A program made the translations under genes and the position numbers. From Brachionus koreanus (lineage: Eukaryota > Rotifera > Eurotatoria > Ploima > Brachionidae): DNA of 64,000 bases. The notes under the pieces were generated by a model. It saw nothing but the letters and a program-made list of their open reading frames with translations. It made no database searches and had not been told where the DNA came from. The DNA lies in NCBI GenBank assembly GCA_016987375.1, contig PJRA01000030.1, forward strand, positions 635,830 through 699,829, given 5' to 3'. Positions 55,475 to 64,000 of the stretch are shown in pieces (within the stretch, counting starts at the first letter, position 1; every line of letters starts with the position of its first letter).

Positions 55475-56092
55475 TTAAAATTGTTGTTGGCTTGGTTGAT
55501 TGTCAAAGTTTTGTTTGAATTGAGCAGCACCATCATTAGAAGCTTGATGAGCAGCAGACCATTTTGATGAAACGTCTTCAAATTGGAATGAGCTTGGGGC
55601 TGAAAATTGATTTGACGATGATGACAAATCGGCAGCTGAGAATTGTGGAGCTGATGATTGATCGGCTGAAAATTGGTTGGAAGAGAATTGGTTTGAAGAA
55701 AATTGACTGGCTGAGAATTGATTATTTGAAAATTGATTAGCAGAGAAATCAGCAGCTGGTAATTGTGGGGCAGAGAATTGGTTAGCTGAAAAATCAGCTG
55801 ATGGAAATTGAGAGCCAGAAGATGGTAAATTAAATGAATTGTTTGATGAAAATTGTGATGAAAAAGATGCTTTTGGTTTAGTTGAAAATTGAGCTGGTAT
55901 TTCGCTGGCGTAATCAATTTCAGGAAAGTTAAATGTTTTTGGTTGTTGAGCAGTGAATTCAGCTGGGATTTGTGGAGTTGCTGTCTTAGCTGGAGCTGGA
56001 GCTTGAGCTGAAAAATTAGCTGGGAATTGGCTTGAAAAGTTGAAAGATTTAGTTGGCAATTGAGCACCAAATTGGCTAGTTGAGAAACTCAT
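55475..56092 (-). CDS. low-complexity QFSAP family member 2 (left palindrome arm)
   Basis: Single exon, 205 residues, starting MSFSTSQFGAQLPTKSF. The body repeats units such as ANQFSAPQLPAADFS and NQFSSNQFS, giving a regular Phe about every five residues. The C-terminus holds QFEDVSSKWSAAHQASNDG, then QFKQNFDNQPSQQQF. There is no signal peptide or known domain. The protein is the same, residue for residue, as member 3 in the other palindrome arm. A TATA box at 56136-56144 (minus) stands about 45 bp before the ATG. An alternative frame of 199 codons overlaps it, but that is a by-product of the repeated codons. Function unknown; likely disordered. Confidence 0.8.
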   Translation of the reverse strand: MSFSTSQFGAQLPTKSFNFSSQFPANFSAQAPAPAKTATPQIPAEFTAQQPKTFNFPEIDYASEIPAQFSTKPKASFSSQFSSNNSFNLPSSGSQFPSADFSANQFSAPQLPAADFSANQFSNNQFSASQFSSNQFSSNQFSADQSSAPQFSAADLSSSSNQFSAPSSFQFEDVSSKWSAAHQASNDGAAQFKQNFDNQPSQQQF

Positions 56093-56135
56093 TTTTAATT
56101 CAAATTTTTTCGATATCGATATACAATTTCTCTTC

Positions 56136-56144
56136 TTTTTTATA
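56136..56144 (-). promoter_or_regulatory. TATA box of QFSAP gene 2
   Basis: On the minus strand CGGGTATAAAAAAGAAGAG lies about 45 bp before the ATG at 56092. The same CGGGTATAAAAAAG text precedes genes 3 and 4. Confidence 0.7.
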
Positions 56145-56877
56145 CCCGAAATTTAAATCAACAAGCCATAAAAGATAGCATTCAGCAGAATATACAATGC
56201 TTCAAATAAACTATCGATCTAATAGACCATTAAATTAAAAAAAATACTCATTTCAAATTGCCACTTATTGCGTAATGTTCTTAATGTTTTACCTCTATTA
56301 CTTTTAAACTATCCACATTTTTTTTCTGGTTTTAAAAAAAAATAAGTTTACAATGTAAACTTATTTTTTTTAGATTTAATTTAAATAAAATGATTTATTT
56401 TAAATTAAATATAAATGAAATTGTTTTTAAATTATATTTCAATTTAACAAATAAAATATTTTCAAATATTTTTTTAAAGTCTTTAAAATTGGGTCTCCCT
56501 ATTCAACAAAATTAAAAAAACTTTTCAACACAAATTTAAACTGATCGTCACAAAATTAAATCATCTAATCACAAATTTTTAAAAAAAAAGAAAAAAATTT
56601 TTTAGCACAAAAATTTTTTCTTAAAAAACTTTGAACACAAAAAAAATAATTTTGAAAATTTTTTATCATTAAAATTAAAGACAAAAAAAGCTTTACAACA
56701 CAATATTTTTTTGTTTCAATTGTTTAAATTTAATAAATAAACGCTTTCAAATTTTTTTAAGATTATTAAAATTATTATTTAAAATTTTTTAAATTTTTAC
56801 TTGAAAAATCAGTCCAAATTCAGTCTAAGAATGAATTTTTGAAATCGAAAAAATCTTATTTATCTCACCAAGAATAA

Positions 56878-57535
56878 AATGCCAAAAAAAACTTTTAAGA
56901 CTTTAAGAAATAACAAGAAATCGATATCATTAAAAGATTCTTTTAATGATGCCAAGCCCATCTCTAACTCCACTATCGTTAAGTCTGGTTCAAATATGCC
57001 CAATAACACACACATCTTTAAACTTGGATTAGCATAAATAAAACATAATTAATATTAATTTTTTGTCGTACTTTACAATGGAAATAGCAAATGGCCCATC
57101 CACTCCTGTCTCTACTCAGATGAATTAAGCTGGGACAAACAGTCAGGCTAATAAAAGATCGAAAAAAAGACCCATTAATGAAGTTGACAATTCACCGCAA
57201 TTCAATGACGTATCAGATAAAAATTCTTAGAACTAAAGTTCTCAACCTGGAACAAGAGAATCAAACCCAAAAAGCGATAATTGATGAGCTGACAAATAAA
57301 CTGAACGACCTCGTTAACAGAGTTCTTACTATAGAAAAAAGAAAATGCGTATGCACTCAGGAACAAGACATTATGCGACTCACCTACTAACAAGCAGATG
57401 TGTGAATCTAAGAGTTGTAATATCCTATTTTTAGGAATTGCACTCAAATAAAAATGATAGTAATGAAAGAAAAACTGATGACCGTAAAAAAGTTGATGAA
57501 ATATTCGATGTTCTTTACTGTATTTTAATCAAAAT
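56878..57535 (+). mobile_element. relic of a LINE ORF1-like coding region
   Basis: Broken plus-strand frames read MPKKTFKTLRNNKKSISLKD and MEIANGPSTPVSTQ. A short coiled-coil stretch follows (LEQENQTQKAIIDELTNKLN, VLTIEKRK), then ISYF/NILFLGI and TDDRKKVDEIFDVL. The order of a basic/Ser-rich N-terminus, coiled coil, NxLFxGI strand and DDxxKVxxIFxxL fits ORF1 proteins of L1- and CR1-like elements. Several stops are present. No reverse transcriptase follows in the spacer. Confidence 0.5.
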
Positions 57536-57730
57536 AAAAATATTTATCTGTCGAAAAATCATGCTTGTTAATTATGAAAAATTTCATTTTTTTATTTTCT
57601 TTTAAAATTTCATTTTAAACAAAGAATTAATGAAATAGAAAAAATTTATTAATAAGGCTAAATATTAAAAAAATGGAATCTTTATTTGATTGAATCTTAA
57701 GTTGAAAAATTTAACTATTATAATACCTAA

Positions 57731-57982
57731 AGGATGCCTCATAAGAGCAAAATAAAATTTTTGATCAAATTTAATTTTTCAAATTTGATAAAAACATTTA
57801 AAGTGCACAATTAAATTTTTTAATTTCAATGCATTTTTAAAAATTTAATAATAAAGATTAGAAAATGAAAAAAAATTTAATAATCGACGATTTTATTTAA
57901 TTTCGAATTTAAAATGCTTTGATTGAATTTGAAAAATAAAATTTGATCAAAATTTTGCTTTGCTCTAAAATGCCACGACAAT
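57731..57982. mobile_element. MITE-like element with long inverted ends
   Basis: The left side (GGATGCCTCATAAGAGCAAA, then TTTTTGATCAAATTTAATTT, then TTCAAATTTGAT) is mirrored by the right side (reverse complement GTGGCATTTTAGAGCAAAGC, then TTTTGATCAAATTTTATTTT, then TCAAATTC). Pairing runs over about 60 bp at each end of a 250-bp unit with no coding capacity. Confidence 0.65.
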
Positions 57983-58529
57983 AATTCGATTTAATGCAAC
58001 AATTCCATTATTTTTTAAAGCAAGAAAATATTTTAAAAATCAAAGGTGTCAAATTAAAAAAAGGCAATAAGCAAAAACTTTTTAGAAGGTTCTCAAAATT
58101 ATAATGTATGAATTCACAGATTAATCAATTCTAAAAATATTTTTCATTATAACAAAAGAAATAAAATTATTTGCTGAATGGAAAGATAAAAATAAAGATA
58201 TTTTATCAAATGAATCGATCATCTAGATATGAATGTTAACAAATTTTTTTTTAAGGAATCTTTAGAAAAAAAATATTTTAATTCTTTTTAAAAAATTCCA
58301 TTTATATTTAATTAAAAAAAATGTAAACTTATTTTTTTTTAAAACCAGAAAAAAAATGTGGATAGTTTAAAAGTAATAGAGGTAAAACATTAAGAACATT
58401 ACGCAATAAGTGGCAATTTGAAATGAGTATTTTTTTTAATTTAATGGTCTATTAGATCGATAGTTTATTTGAAGCATTGTATATTCTGCTGAATGCTATC
58501 TTTTATGGCTTGTTGATTTAAATTTCGGG

Positions 58530-58538
58530 TATAAAAAA
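58530..58538 (+). promoter_or_regulatory. TATA box of QFSAP gene 3
   Basis: CGGGTATAAAAAAGAAGAG lies about 45 bp before the ATG at 58582, mirroring the one of gene 2. Confidence 0.7.
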
Positions 58539-58581
58539 GAAGAGAAATTGTATATCGATATCGAAAAAATTTGAATTAAAA

Positions 58582-59199
58582 ATGAGTTTCTCAACTAGCC
58601 AATTTGGTGCTCAATTGCCAACTAAATCTTTCAACTTTTCAAGCCAATTCCCAGCTAATTTTTCAGCTCAAGCTCCAGCTCCAGCTAAGACAGCAACTCC
58701 ACAAATCCCAGCTGAATTCACTGCTCAACAACCAAAAACATTTAACTTTCCTGAAATTGATTACGCCAGCGAAATACCAGCTCAATTTTCAACTAAACCA
58801 AAAGCATCTTTTTCATCACAATTTTCATCAAACAATTCATTTAATTTACCATCTTCTGGCTCTCAATTTCCATCAGCTGATTTTTCAGCTAACCAATTCT
58901 CTGCCCCACAATTACCAGCTGCTGATTTCTCTGCTAATCAATTTTCAAATAATCAATTCTCAGCCAGTCAATTTTCTTCAAACCAATTCTCTTCCAACCA
59001 ATTTTCAGCCGATCAATCATCAGCTCCACAATTCTCAGCTGCCGATTTGTCATCATCGTCAAATCAATTTTCAGCCCCAAGCTCATTCCAATTTGAAGAC
59101 GTTTCATCAAAATGGTCTGCTGCTCATCAAGCTTCTAATGATGGTGCTGCTCAATTCAAACAAAACTTTGACAATCAACCAAGCCAACAACAATTTTAA
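58582..59199 (+). CDS. low-complexity QFSAP family member 3 (right palindrome arm)
   Basis: 205 residues, the same as member 2. Start, stop, promoter and flanks mirror it exactly, so the two genes are head to head, 2.49 kb apart between start codons. The unit structure is (N)QFSxxQFS with PQLPAADFSA blocks and the C-terminal VSSKWSAAHQASNDG module. Such identity points to recent duplication or continuing gene conversion. Function unknown. Confidence 0.8.
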   Translation: MSFSTSQFGAQLPTKSFNFSSQFPANFSAQAPAPAKTATPQIPAEFTAQQPKTFNFPEIDYASEIPAQFSTKPKASFSSQFSSNNSFNLPSSGSQFPSADFSANQFSAPQLPAADFSANQFSNNQFSASQFSSNQFSSNQFSADQSSAPQFSAADLSSSSNQFSAPSSFQFEDVSSKWSAAHQASNDGAAQFKQNFDNQPSQQQF

Positions 59200-59715
59200 A
59201 TAAAATTGTAATCAATTTTTTTAAAAACATATATAGAATAGATTTATAAATAAAATTTTTAAAAAATATACTCAATCTTCAATGTATATTAACTAAAACA
59301 AAAAGTGGAAATTGAACAAACCTAGAAATTCTAGTTAATAATTCTTTCGTTGTATTAGATAATGAATTTTATTTTATTTAGAACAAATGTTTTAAATAAA
59401 ATTTTAGAAAAAAGTATGCTTAACTTTCTCTACACAAATCGAATAGTATAAAAGAGGTAGAGAATTCAATTCATTAAGAGTAAAGTCTTCTATTAGTTTA
59501 CAAAATTGTAATCGAAATACATCTTTCAAATAGCCTTTATCATATAAAGTAGAAAAAAATGCAAATCTGTCCTTTAGCCTTTTTTTTTCAATTAATTTAA
59601 AAGTATTGAAAACTTAGTCAAATATTTCCAAACTAGTTCATACTAAACTCATTAACAATCCCTCCTTAATGCATCCCTTAATTCACTTTTTAACGATTTA
59701 AACTCTCCAAAGTTT

Positions 59716-60282
59716 TTCAATGCTATAGTCCTCAGTCAAATTTATTTTATTATCATAAAGGATCTTAAAATTTGTTCTTCTCTTTATTTTCTTTATTTTT
59801 TATATCTATACATTTATTTGCTTTAGCAAATTCCAATTATTTTTCCCTATGAACACGACTTAATGGAGAAATATTTCTGAATTTGAAAAAGGTATGCCTC
59901 ATTTATGACCAAAAAAATAAAAAGAATGAATTAATAAAAAGAATTAATAAATAGTTTTCTGTTTTACTCTTTAATAATTAAGCTAATTATAGCATGATTT
60001 TTTAAATCATCAGTTAATTCTTTTCTTTTTTCTAAAATTAATTATTATAAATCAAATCAAAAATTAAAAATATCTTCAATTAGGTTTTTTTTTCGTTTTT
60101 ATGAAATTTCATTTTATTCAAAATTTAATTAACTGAATTTAATTAAACGACTACGAAATTAAAAAATGAAAGGTTTAAGTCTCTAATTTTTGAAGTTTTA
60201 TTGAGTTTAAATATTTAATTTTATTTAAAAAATTAAAATAAAATAATTTTCATAATTGATTTTGAACTTAAATAAATCAAAA
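59716..60282. other. gap between palindrome and QFSAP gene 4
   Basis: AT-rich 3' region shared by two convergent genes (3 and 4). No repeat was recognised. Confidence 0.4.
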
Positions 60283-60975
60283 TTAAAAATTAAATTGTTG
60301 TTGGCTTGGTTGATTGTCAAAGTTTTGTTTGAATTGAGCAGCACCATCATTAGAAGCTTGATGAGCAGCAGACCATTTTGATGAAACGTCTTCAAATTGG
60401 AATGAGCTTGGGGCTGAAAATTGATTTGACGATGATGACAAATCGGCAGCTGAGAATTGTGGAGCTGATGATTGATCAGCTGAAAATTGGTTGGAAGAGA
60501 ATTGATTAGCAGAGAAATCAGCAATTGGGAACTGTGGAGCAGCTGACAATTTAAATGATTTAGTTGGCAATTGTGGGGCAGAGAATTGGTTAGCTGAGAA
60601 ATCATTAGCTGGCAATTGTGGAGCTGAAAATTGGTTAGTAGAGAATTGATTAGCAGAGAAATCAGCAATTGGGAATTGTGGAGCAGCTGACAATTTAAAT
60701 GATTTAGTTGGCAATTGTGGGGCAGAGAATTGGTTAGCTGAGAAATTAGCTGAAAAATCGGCAGGTGATGGAGTTGGGAAGTTGAATGATTTAGTTGGCA
60801 ATTGGGCTGAAAATTGGTTAGCTGAGAAATCAGTGGCTGGCAATTGTGGAGCTGAAAATTGGTCAGCAGAGAATTGTGGAGCTGAAAATTGGTTAGCTGA
60901 GAATTGTGGAGCAGCTGATAATTTGAATGATTTAGTTGGCAATTGAGCTGAAAATTGGCTTGTTGAGAAACTCAT
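60283..60975 (-). CDS. low-complexity QFSAP family member 4
   Basis: Single exon, 230 residues, starting MSFSTSQFSAQLPTKSF. It is built from the same units as members 2 and 3, but with a longer internal period. Residues 77-109 (NQFSAPQLPTKSFKLSAAPQ and onward through FPIADFSA) recur at 126-158, a 49-residue (147-bp) period. From about residue 163 to the end it is the same as members 2 and 3 (QFSADQSSAPQFSAADLSSS through NQPSQQQF), plus a final NF. That sharp change from diverged to identical suggests gene conversion or unequal exchange. TATA box at 61046-61054 (minus). Confidence 0.78.
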   Translation of the reverse strand: MSFSTSQFSAQLPTKSFKLSAAPQFSANQFSAPQFSADQFSAPQLPATDFSANQFSAQLPTKSFNFPTPSPADFSANFSANQFSAPQLPTKSFKLSAAPQFPIADFSANQFSTNQFSAPQLPANDFSANQFSAPQLPTKSFKLSAAPQFPIADFSANQFSSNQFSADQSSAPQFSAADLSSSSNQFSAPSSFQFEDVSSKWSAAHQASNDGAAQFKQNFDNQPSQQQFNF

Positions 60976-61912
60976 TTTTAAAATAAGTTTAATTTTAAAT
61001 TATTTTTTCTAAAATTAGTTATGATTTTGTTTAAAGTTTTAGGACTTTTTTATACCCGTTTGAAAATCATCAACCCTTAAATCATTTGCTTTCCTTTTGT
61101 TTTGGTTGAATCGTTTTCATCCATCTATTGATTGAAACAATCATTATAATCAAGTTTTATTCTTTTCACAGTTTTAACAATTGAGTTGTTTGCTTAGAAC
61201 TCCTGCGCATCAAAATGATACCTTAAAATCTAGAAAAATATTCAAAACTTTAATTCCATACCTTATATTTTAATTTTTCAACAAGGCTTTTCTAGAAAAT
61301 CTAAAAAAATCGAGAAAATTTTTTTTTTGAAAAAATTATCTAAAAATTGGCCAATTTTTCTTTATTTTTTAGATTTTTTAAATTTCAAGGAATTCTGGAA
61401 TACTTGTTCATAAAGGTTTAGTAGCGTGTGTAAAACAATTAAGAGAATAAGATCAAAAATTTATTTTAATATTAATATTATTATATATTTTCTATTGGGC
61501 TATTATCGAAATTTAAGGATTAAATTAAATGATTGACAAGTTTTTGAATTTATTCTAAATTTGAAACAGATAAATTAATCTAATAATACAAATTTTAAAA
61601 TTGAAGTCTGGTTAATTTAAATCTTTTGATTTAAGAAAACATTATCTTTGAGGAAACACATCTTAAATACAACTACTTAAATTTGAATCTTTAAAAAATA
61701 AATTTTTCAAAAATTCATATATTCATATCACATTCTTCGATTGATAAATTTTATATTCTAAAGGTTATAAATAAGTATAAGTAAATTTTTTAAATGAAAT
61801 TACTTTATTTATTTTATGGTAAAAAAATTAAAATTACAAAAATTTACATCCAAATAATTAAGTGTTATGAAAAAAAATAAATATTTTACAAAAAAGTATT
61901 TAATTGTCGTGA
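60976..61912. other. intergenic between QFSAP gene 4 and the homeobox gene
   Basis: Holds the promoter of QFSAP gene 4 (TATA at 61046) and the 3' end of the minus-strand homeobox gene. Otherwise AT-rich without recognised features. Confidence 0.45.
61046..61054 (-). promoter_or_regulatory. TATA box of QFSAP gene 4
   Basis: On the minus strand ACGGGTATAAAAAAGTCC lies about 75 bp before the ATG at 60975. The GGGTATAAAAAAG core is the same as in genes 2 and 3. Confidence 0.68.
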
Positions 61913-62766
61913 TTAATTTTTACATTTATTTCTCGCTCTTTTGTTTTGAAACCAAATCTAAAAATAATAAATATTAAATAATATTTTTTTATTTGTTTAA
62001 AAAATCAACTTACCCTAATAACATTTTCCTCAAAACCAAGTAAAGAACACAAATATTCGACTTCGCTCGAATCTGGATAGCTTTTTATTTTGTACGCATA
62101 CTCCAATATTTCTTTTTGCTGCTTGCTAATTTGAGTTCTTGGTTTTCGCTTTGTTCTTGTTATAAATTCCCTTGAATTTTCTTTGATCTTCATCGATTGG
62201 CACATCAATTTCAATTTTTCATTAAAATCCATTTGTTCATTCGATTGATTCGAATTATAAAAATTTTGATAGACATTCGAGAATAACTTTGACTGTTCCA
62301 ATAATTTGTCATCATCCGAGATGGCACTTGTGGCCAAATCGGTAATACTATGAAAATTTACTTTATTTTTGTTTGGATTGATTATATTGTTTTTATTTTC
62401 TTTGGACTCAAATGATTTGTTAGGAGTAGATTGATATTGAATGCTTTTTTTCACTTTACTGAGGGCTCGATTATGAAGTGTGTTCTGAATTGAGGAAAAG
62501 AATGGTGAATTGGTCAAAGAGTTGTTTTGACTAATACCAGAGTCATATTGGTTGTAGAAAGGCATTAAACTGGAAATATTTTCATTGAAAGATGTTGGAA
62601 AAGATGAAGAATTATTTTCGGTCGTATATTCATTGAATGACTCGTATGTGTTTTCCAGTGAACAATTATTTGTAGGAATAGTTAATGTTATGGTCGGTTG
62701 AAAGCTTATTTTTTCCATTTTGTAATCTGTCCTTTTATTGCAAGCAAAAATTAAACTGTTTTGCAT
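61913..62766 (-). CDS. divergent homeodomain transcription factor
   Basis: Two exons (minus): 62766-62014 and 61957-61913, with a 56-bp intron splitting the homeodomain just before the recognition-helix motif, a common intron site in homeobox genes. The protein has 265 residues; a second Met at residue 17 (MEKISFQ, 62718) is an equally good start. Residues 1-200 are Asn/Ser-rich and disordered. The homeodomain is near 204-263: TKRKPRTQISKQQKEILEYA, YKIKSYPD, LLGFEENVIR, then IWFQNKRARNK. The WFQNxRAR core with Gln50 and Asn51 is intact, so DNA binding is expected. Helix 1 and 2 residues do not point me to a class; it is not Hox-like. The domain ends at the C-terminus (CKN). Confidence 0.88.
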
Positions 62767-64000
62767 ATTTAAGCTTTAGATTTTATTTGGTTTATACAAT
62801 TTGATTTGTATTCCTGTGAAACCGAGTTGGAGTATTTATATTAATTTTAAGTTTGATTAAAAATTAATTGGTAATCAATTAATTAGCTAATTTTTGATAC
62901 TCAACTGTAATGTCTAGCAAACAAAGTAGGTTGGATATTTGGAAATATCAAAATTTTACCTGTATTTGATTGATTAATTGATTGTAATAATTGGGAAGTC
63001 TGATGAGTCAACAATGCCAAACTAGTGGTCTGTCTATCTAAAACGTGTTAAATAAATTTACTAATTAAAAATTATTTTTTACGTTGAAGACTCAATTAAT
63101 TTGTGATAACTATGGTAAAGCAGCTAAGTTTAGCTCTCAATGCAGCAGCCAACTTGACTTTTTTATAATTTAATAAAAAATAAACAAGATGACTTAAAAA
63201 TTTCATAAATGAAAAGTGATGATTTGATAGGAATACCCAACTAAATTAAATTTCCTAAAACTTCTTATTGTTTTAAATGAATTATGAAAAGGAAATAACA
63301 TTTTAAAGACTTAGTCACATTGATAGAGGAGAACGAAACTTTTAACAATGACATGGGCAAAATTTAACAATTCAAAATTAATTTTCTGTAATAAAATAAA
63401 TATTTAAGTAATATTTTTTTCCAATTTTATTTTTTATAATATTAGTAATTCCATAAATGAAAATTCATATCTTTCGCTATTGACATTAGTTAAAAGACGG
63501 AAACTAATTTGAAAATCTAAAAAGCCTGGTTATTATGTATGTGGACATAAAGCTAATTTATATTTGAAATTAAAATCACATTAAGCATTATTTACTTTTA
63601 TGAAAAAAAAAATTAAAATTTTTTGTATTTTTAAACAGAAAAAATCCCAAATAAAAAGAAGAATTGAAAATTTTTCAAATACTTTTATACTACTTTTATT
63701 CGAAGACCATTGGTCTAATATCAAATTACACAATCATGTGTAATAAAAATGTTGATTTATTGATGCAAAAATCGATTAAAACATCGACTTAGTTATTATT
63801 GCAAATAAAAAAATGCAAATTTAAAAAAAACAATCAATTAAATTCGACTTATCTCATGCAGTTATCGAAAACGTATTTTTAATAACAGAATTTTATTCTA
63901 TTTTTTTAATAAGCAAAAAAAATTCCAATCTCTAAAGACATTTTTAAAATTAGCTGTTTATAATAACACCTTAAATACTCAAAAATACATACATCACGTA
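62767..64000. other. intergenic upstream of the homeobox gene
   Basis: About 1.2 kb of AT-rich DNA upstream of the minus-strand homeobox gene, so it holds that gene's promoter. No coding segment or repeat was recognised up to the window edge. Confidence 0.4.

Larger units (their letters stand above)
54959..56352. repeat. left arm of a large inverted repeat
   Basis: This 1394-bp arm is the reverse complement of 58322-59715. Every landmark compared (both ends, homopolymer runs, the gene and its promoter) falls at coordinates that add to 114674, so no insertion or deletion separates the arms. By eye no mismatch was found. The spacer is 1969 bp. The arm carries QFSAP gene 2 with its TATA box and about 510 bp of 3' flank. 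Confidence 0.93.
56353..58321. other. palindrome spacer with LINE ORF1 relic and MITE
   Basis: The 1969-bp unique centre of the inverted repeat lies between the two head-to-head QFSAP promoters. It holds a LINE ORF1 relic (56878-57535) and a MITE-like element (57731-57982). The rest is A/T-run-rich. Confidence 0.7.
58322..59715. repeat. right arm of a large inverted repeat
   Basis: The reverse complement of 54959-56352, 1394 bp, with no length difference. It carries QFSAP gene 3, its TATA box and about 516 bp of 3' flank. The outer end is at CCAAAGTTT (59713-59715), after which the sequences diverge. Confidence 0.93.

Noticed and set aside
55471..56070. A second 199-codon protein overlapping QFSAP gene 2 (and its mirror in gene 3)
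   Set aside because: It is the alternative frame of the same repeated codons; its Leu/Asn/Gln-only composition is a shadow, and the main frame has the conserved module shared with genes 1 and 4.
63000..63050. A hammerhead ribozyme (CTGATGAG text)
   Set aside because: The conserved GAAA and the pairing stems at the needed distance are missing.
1..64000. CRISPR array, prophage or bacterial contamination
   Set aside because: No spaced short direct repeats were seen, and nearly all genes are spliced and animal-like.

Overview
This is a very AT-rich eukaryotic nuclear window. Genes are short and cut by tiny GT-AG introns (mostly 40-60 bp). The gene set is animal: Piwi, a DEG/ENaC channel, a homeobox gene, GMAP-210, SCYL1, TMEM163, TMEM177, mitochondrial ribosomal protein L28 and the tRNA methyltransferase subunit TRM6. 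Small introns, base composition, many degraded non-LTR retrotransposon pieces, and PhoPQ/AprA-type hydrolases suggest a small invertebrate, most plausibly a rotifer such as Brachionus. The phylum is inference from composition and gene content, not shown directly.

Layout. 1-2.4 kb: TMEM177 (5' end missing) and MRPL28, both mitochondrial. 3.85-6.86 kb (minus): a complete five-exon Piwi gene with an RGG-rich N-terminus; its last exon is only 117 bp and lies in what looks like intergenic DNA. 6.9-13.6 kb: repeat-rich DNA around a DEG/ENaC channel (minus). 13.6-14.7 kb: a CDC123-family protein. 16.2-17.7 kb (minus): a dynamin-like GTPase with two C-terminal membrane segments. 19.3-25.2 kb: a GMAP-210/TRIP11 homologue with one 2.2-kb intron full of repeats. 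26.9-30.1 kb: SCYL1. 30.1-34.1 kb: a mobile-element graveyard (SINE-like piece, dead Tc1/mariner with a 25-N assembly gap, two LINE fragments in opposite orientation). 34.1-35.9 kb: triokinase/FMN cyclase. 37.9-39.5 kb: TRMT6 in ten exons, with an inverted copy of its exon 6 region about 1.3 kb downstream. 42.2-42.9 kb (minus): a vWA protein. 43.4-48.9 kb: two tandem AprA/PqaA-like secreted hydrolases with different intron sets. 50.4-53.7 kb: TMEM163 and an AidB/ACDH-11-like acyl-CoA dehydrogenase. 54.2-61.1 kb: four genes for low-complexity Q/F/S/A/P-rich proteins, two of them in the arms of a 1394-bp inverted repeat. 61.9-62.8 kb (minus): a divergent homeobox gene.

The conserved genes are unrelated housekeeping or signalling genes. 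There is no sign of operons. Themes that recur are Golgi/COPI traffic (GMAP-210, SCYL1), mitochondria (TMEM177, L28), and piRNA defence next to abundant transposon debris.

The most unusual region is 54.2-61.1 kb. Four paralogous disordered-protein genes there share a C-terminal SSKWxxAHQxSNxG module, and each has a strong TATA box. The middle two are the same at protein level and sit head to head in a large palindrome whose arms have equal length and, as far as read by eye, the same sequence. This looks like a recently duplicated or gene-converted lineage-specific family of unknown function.
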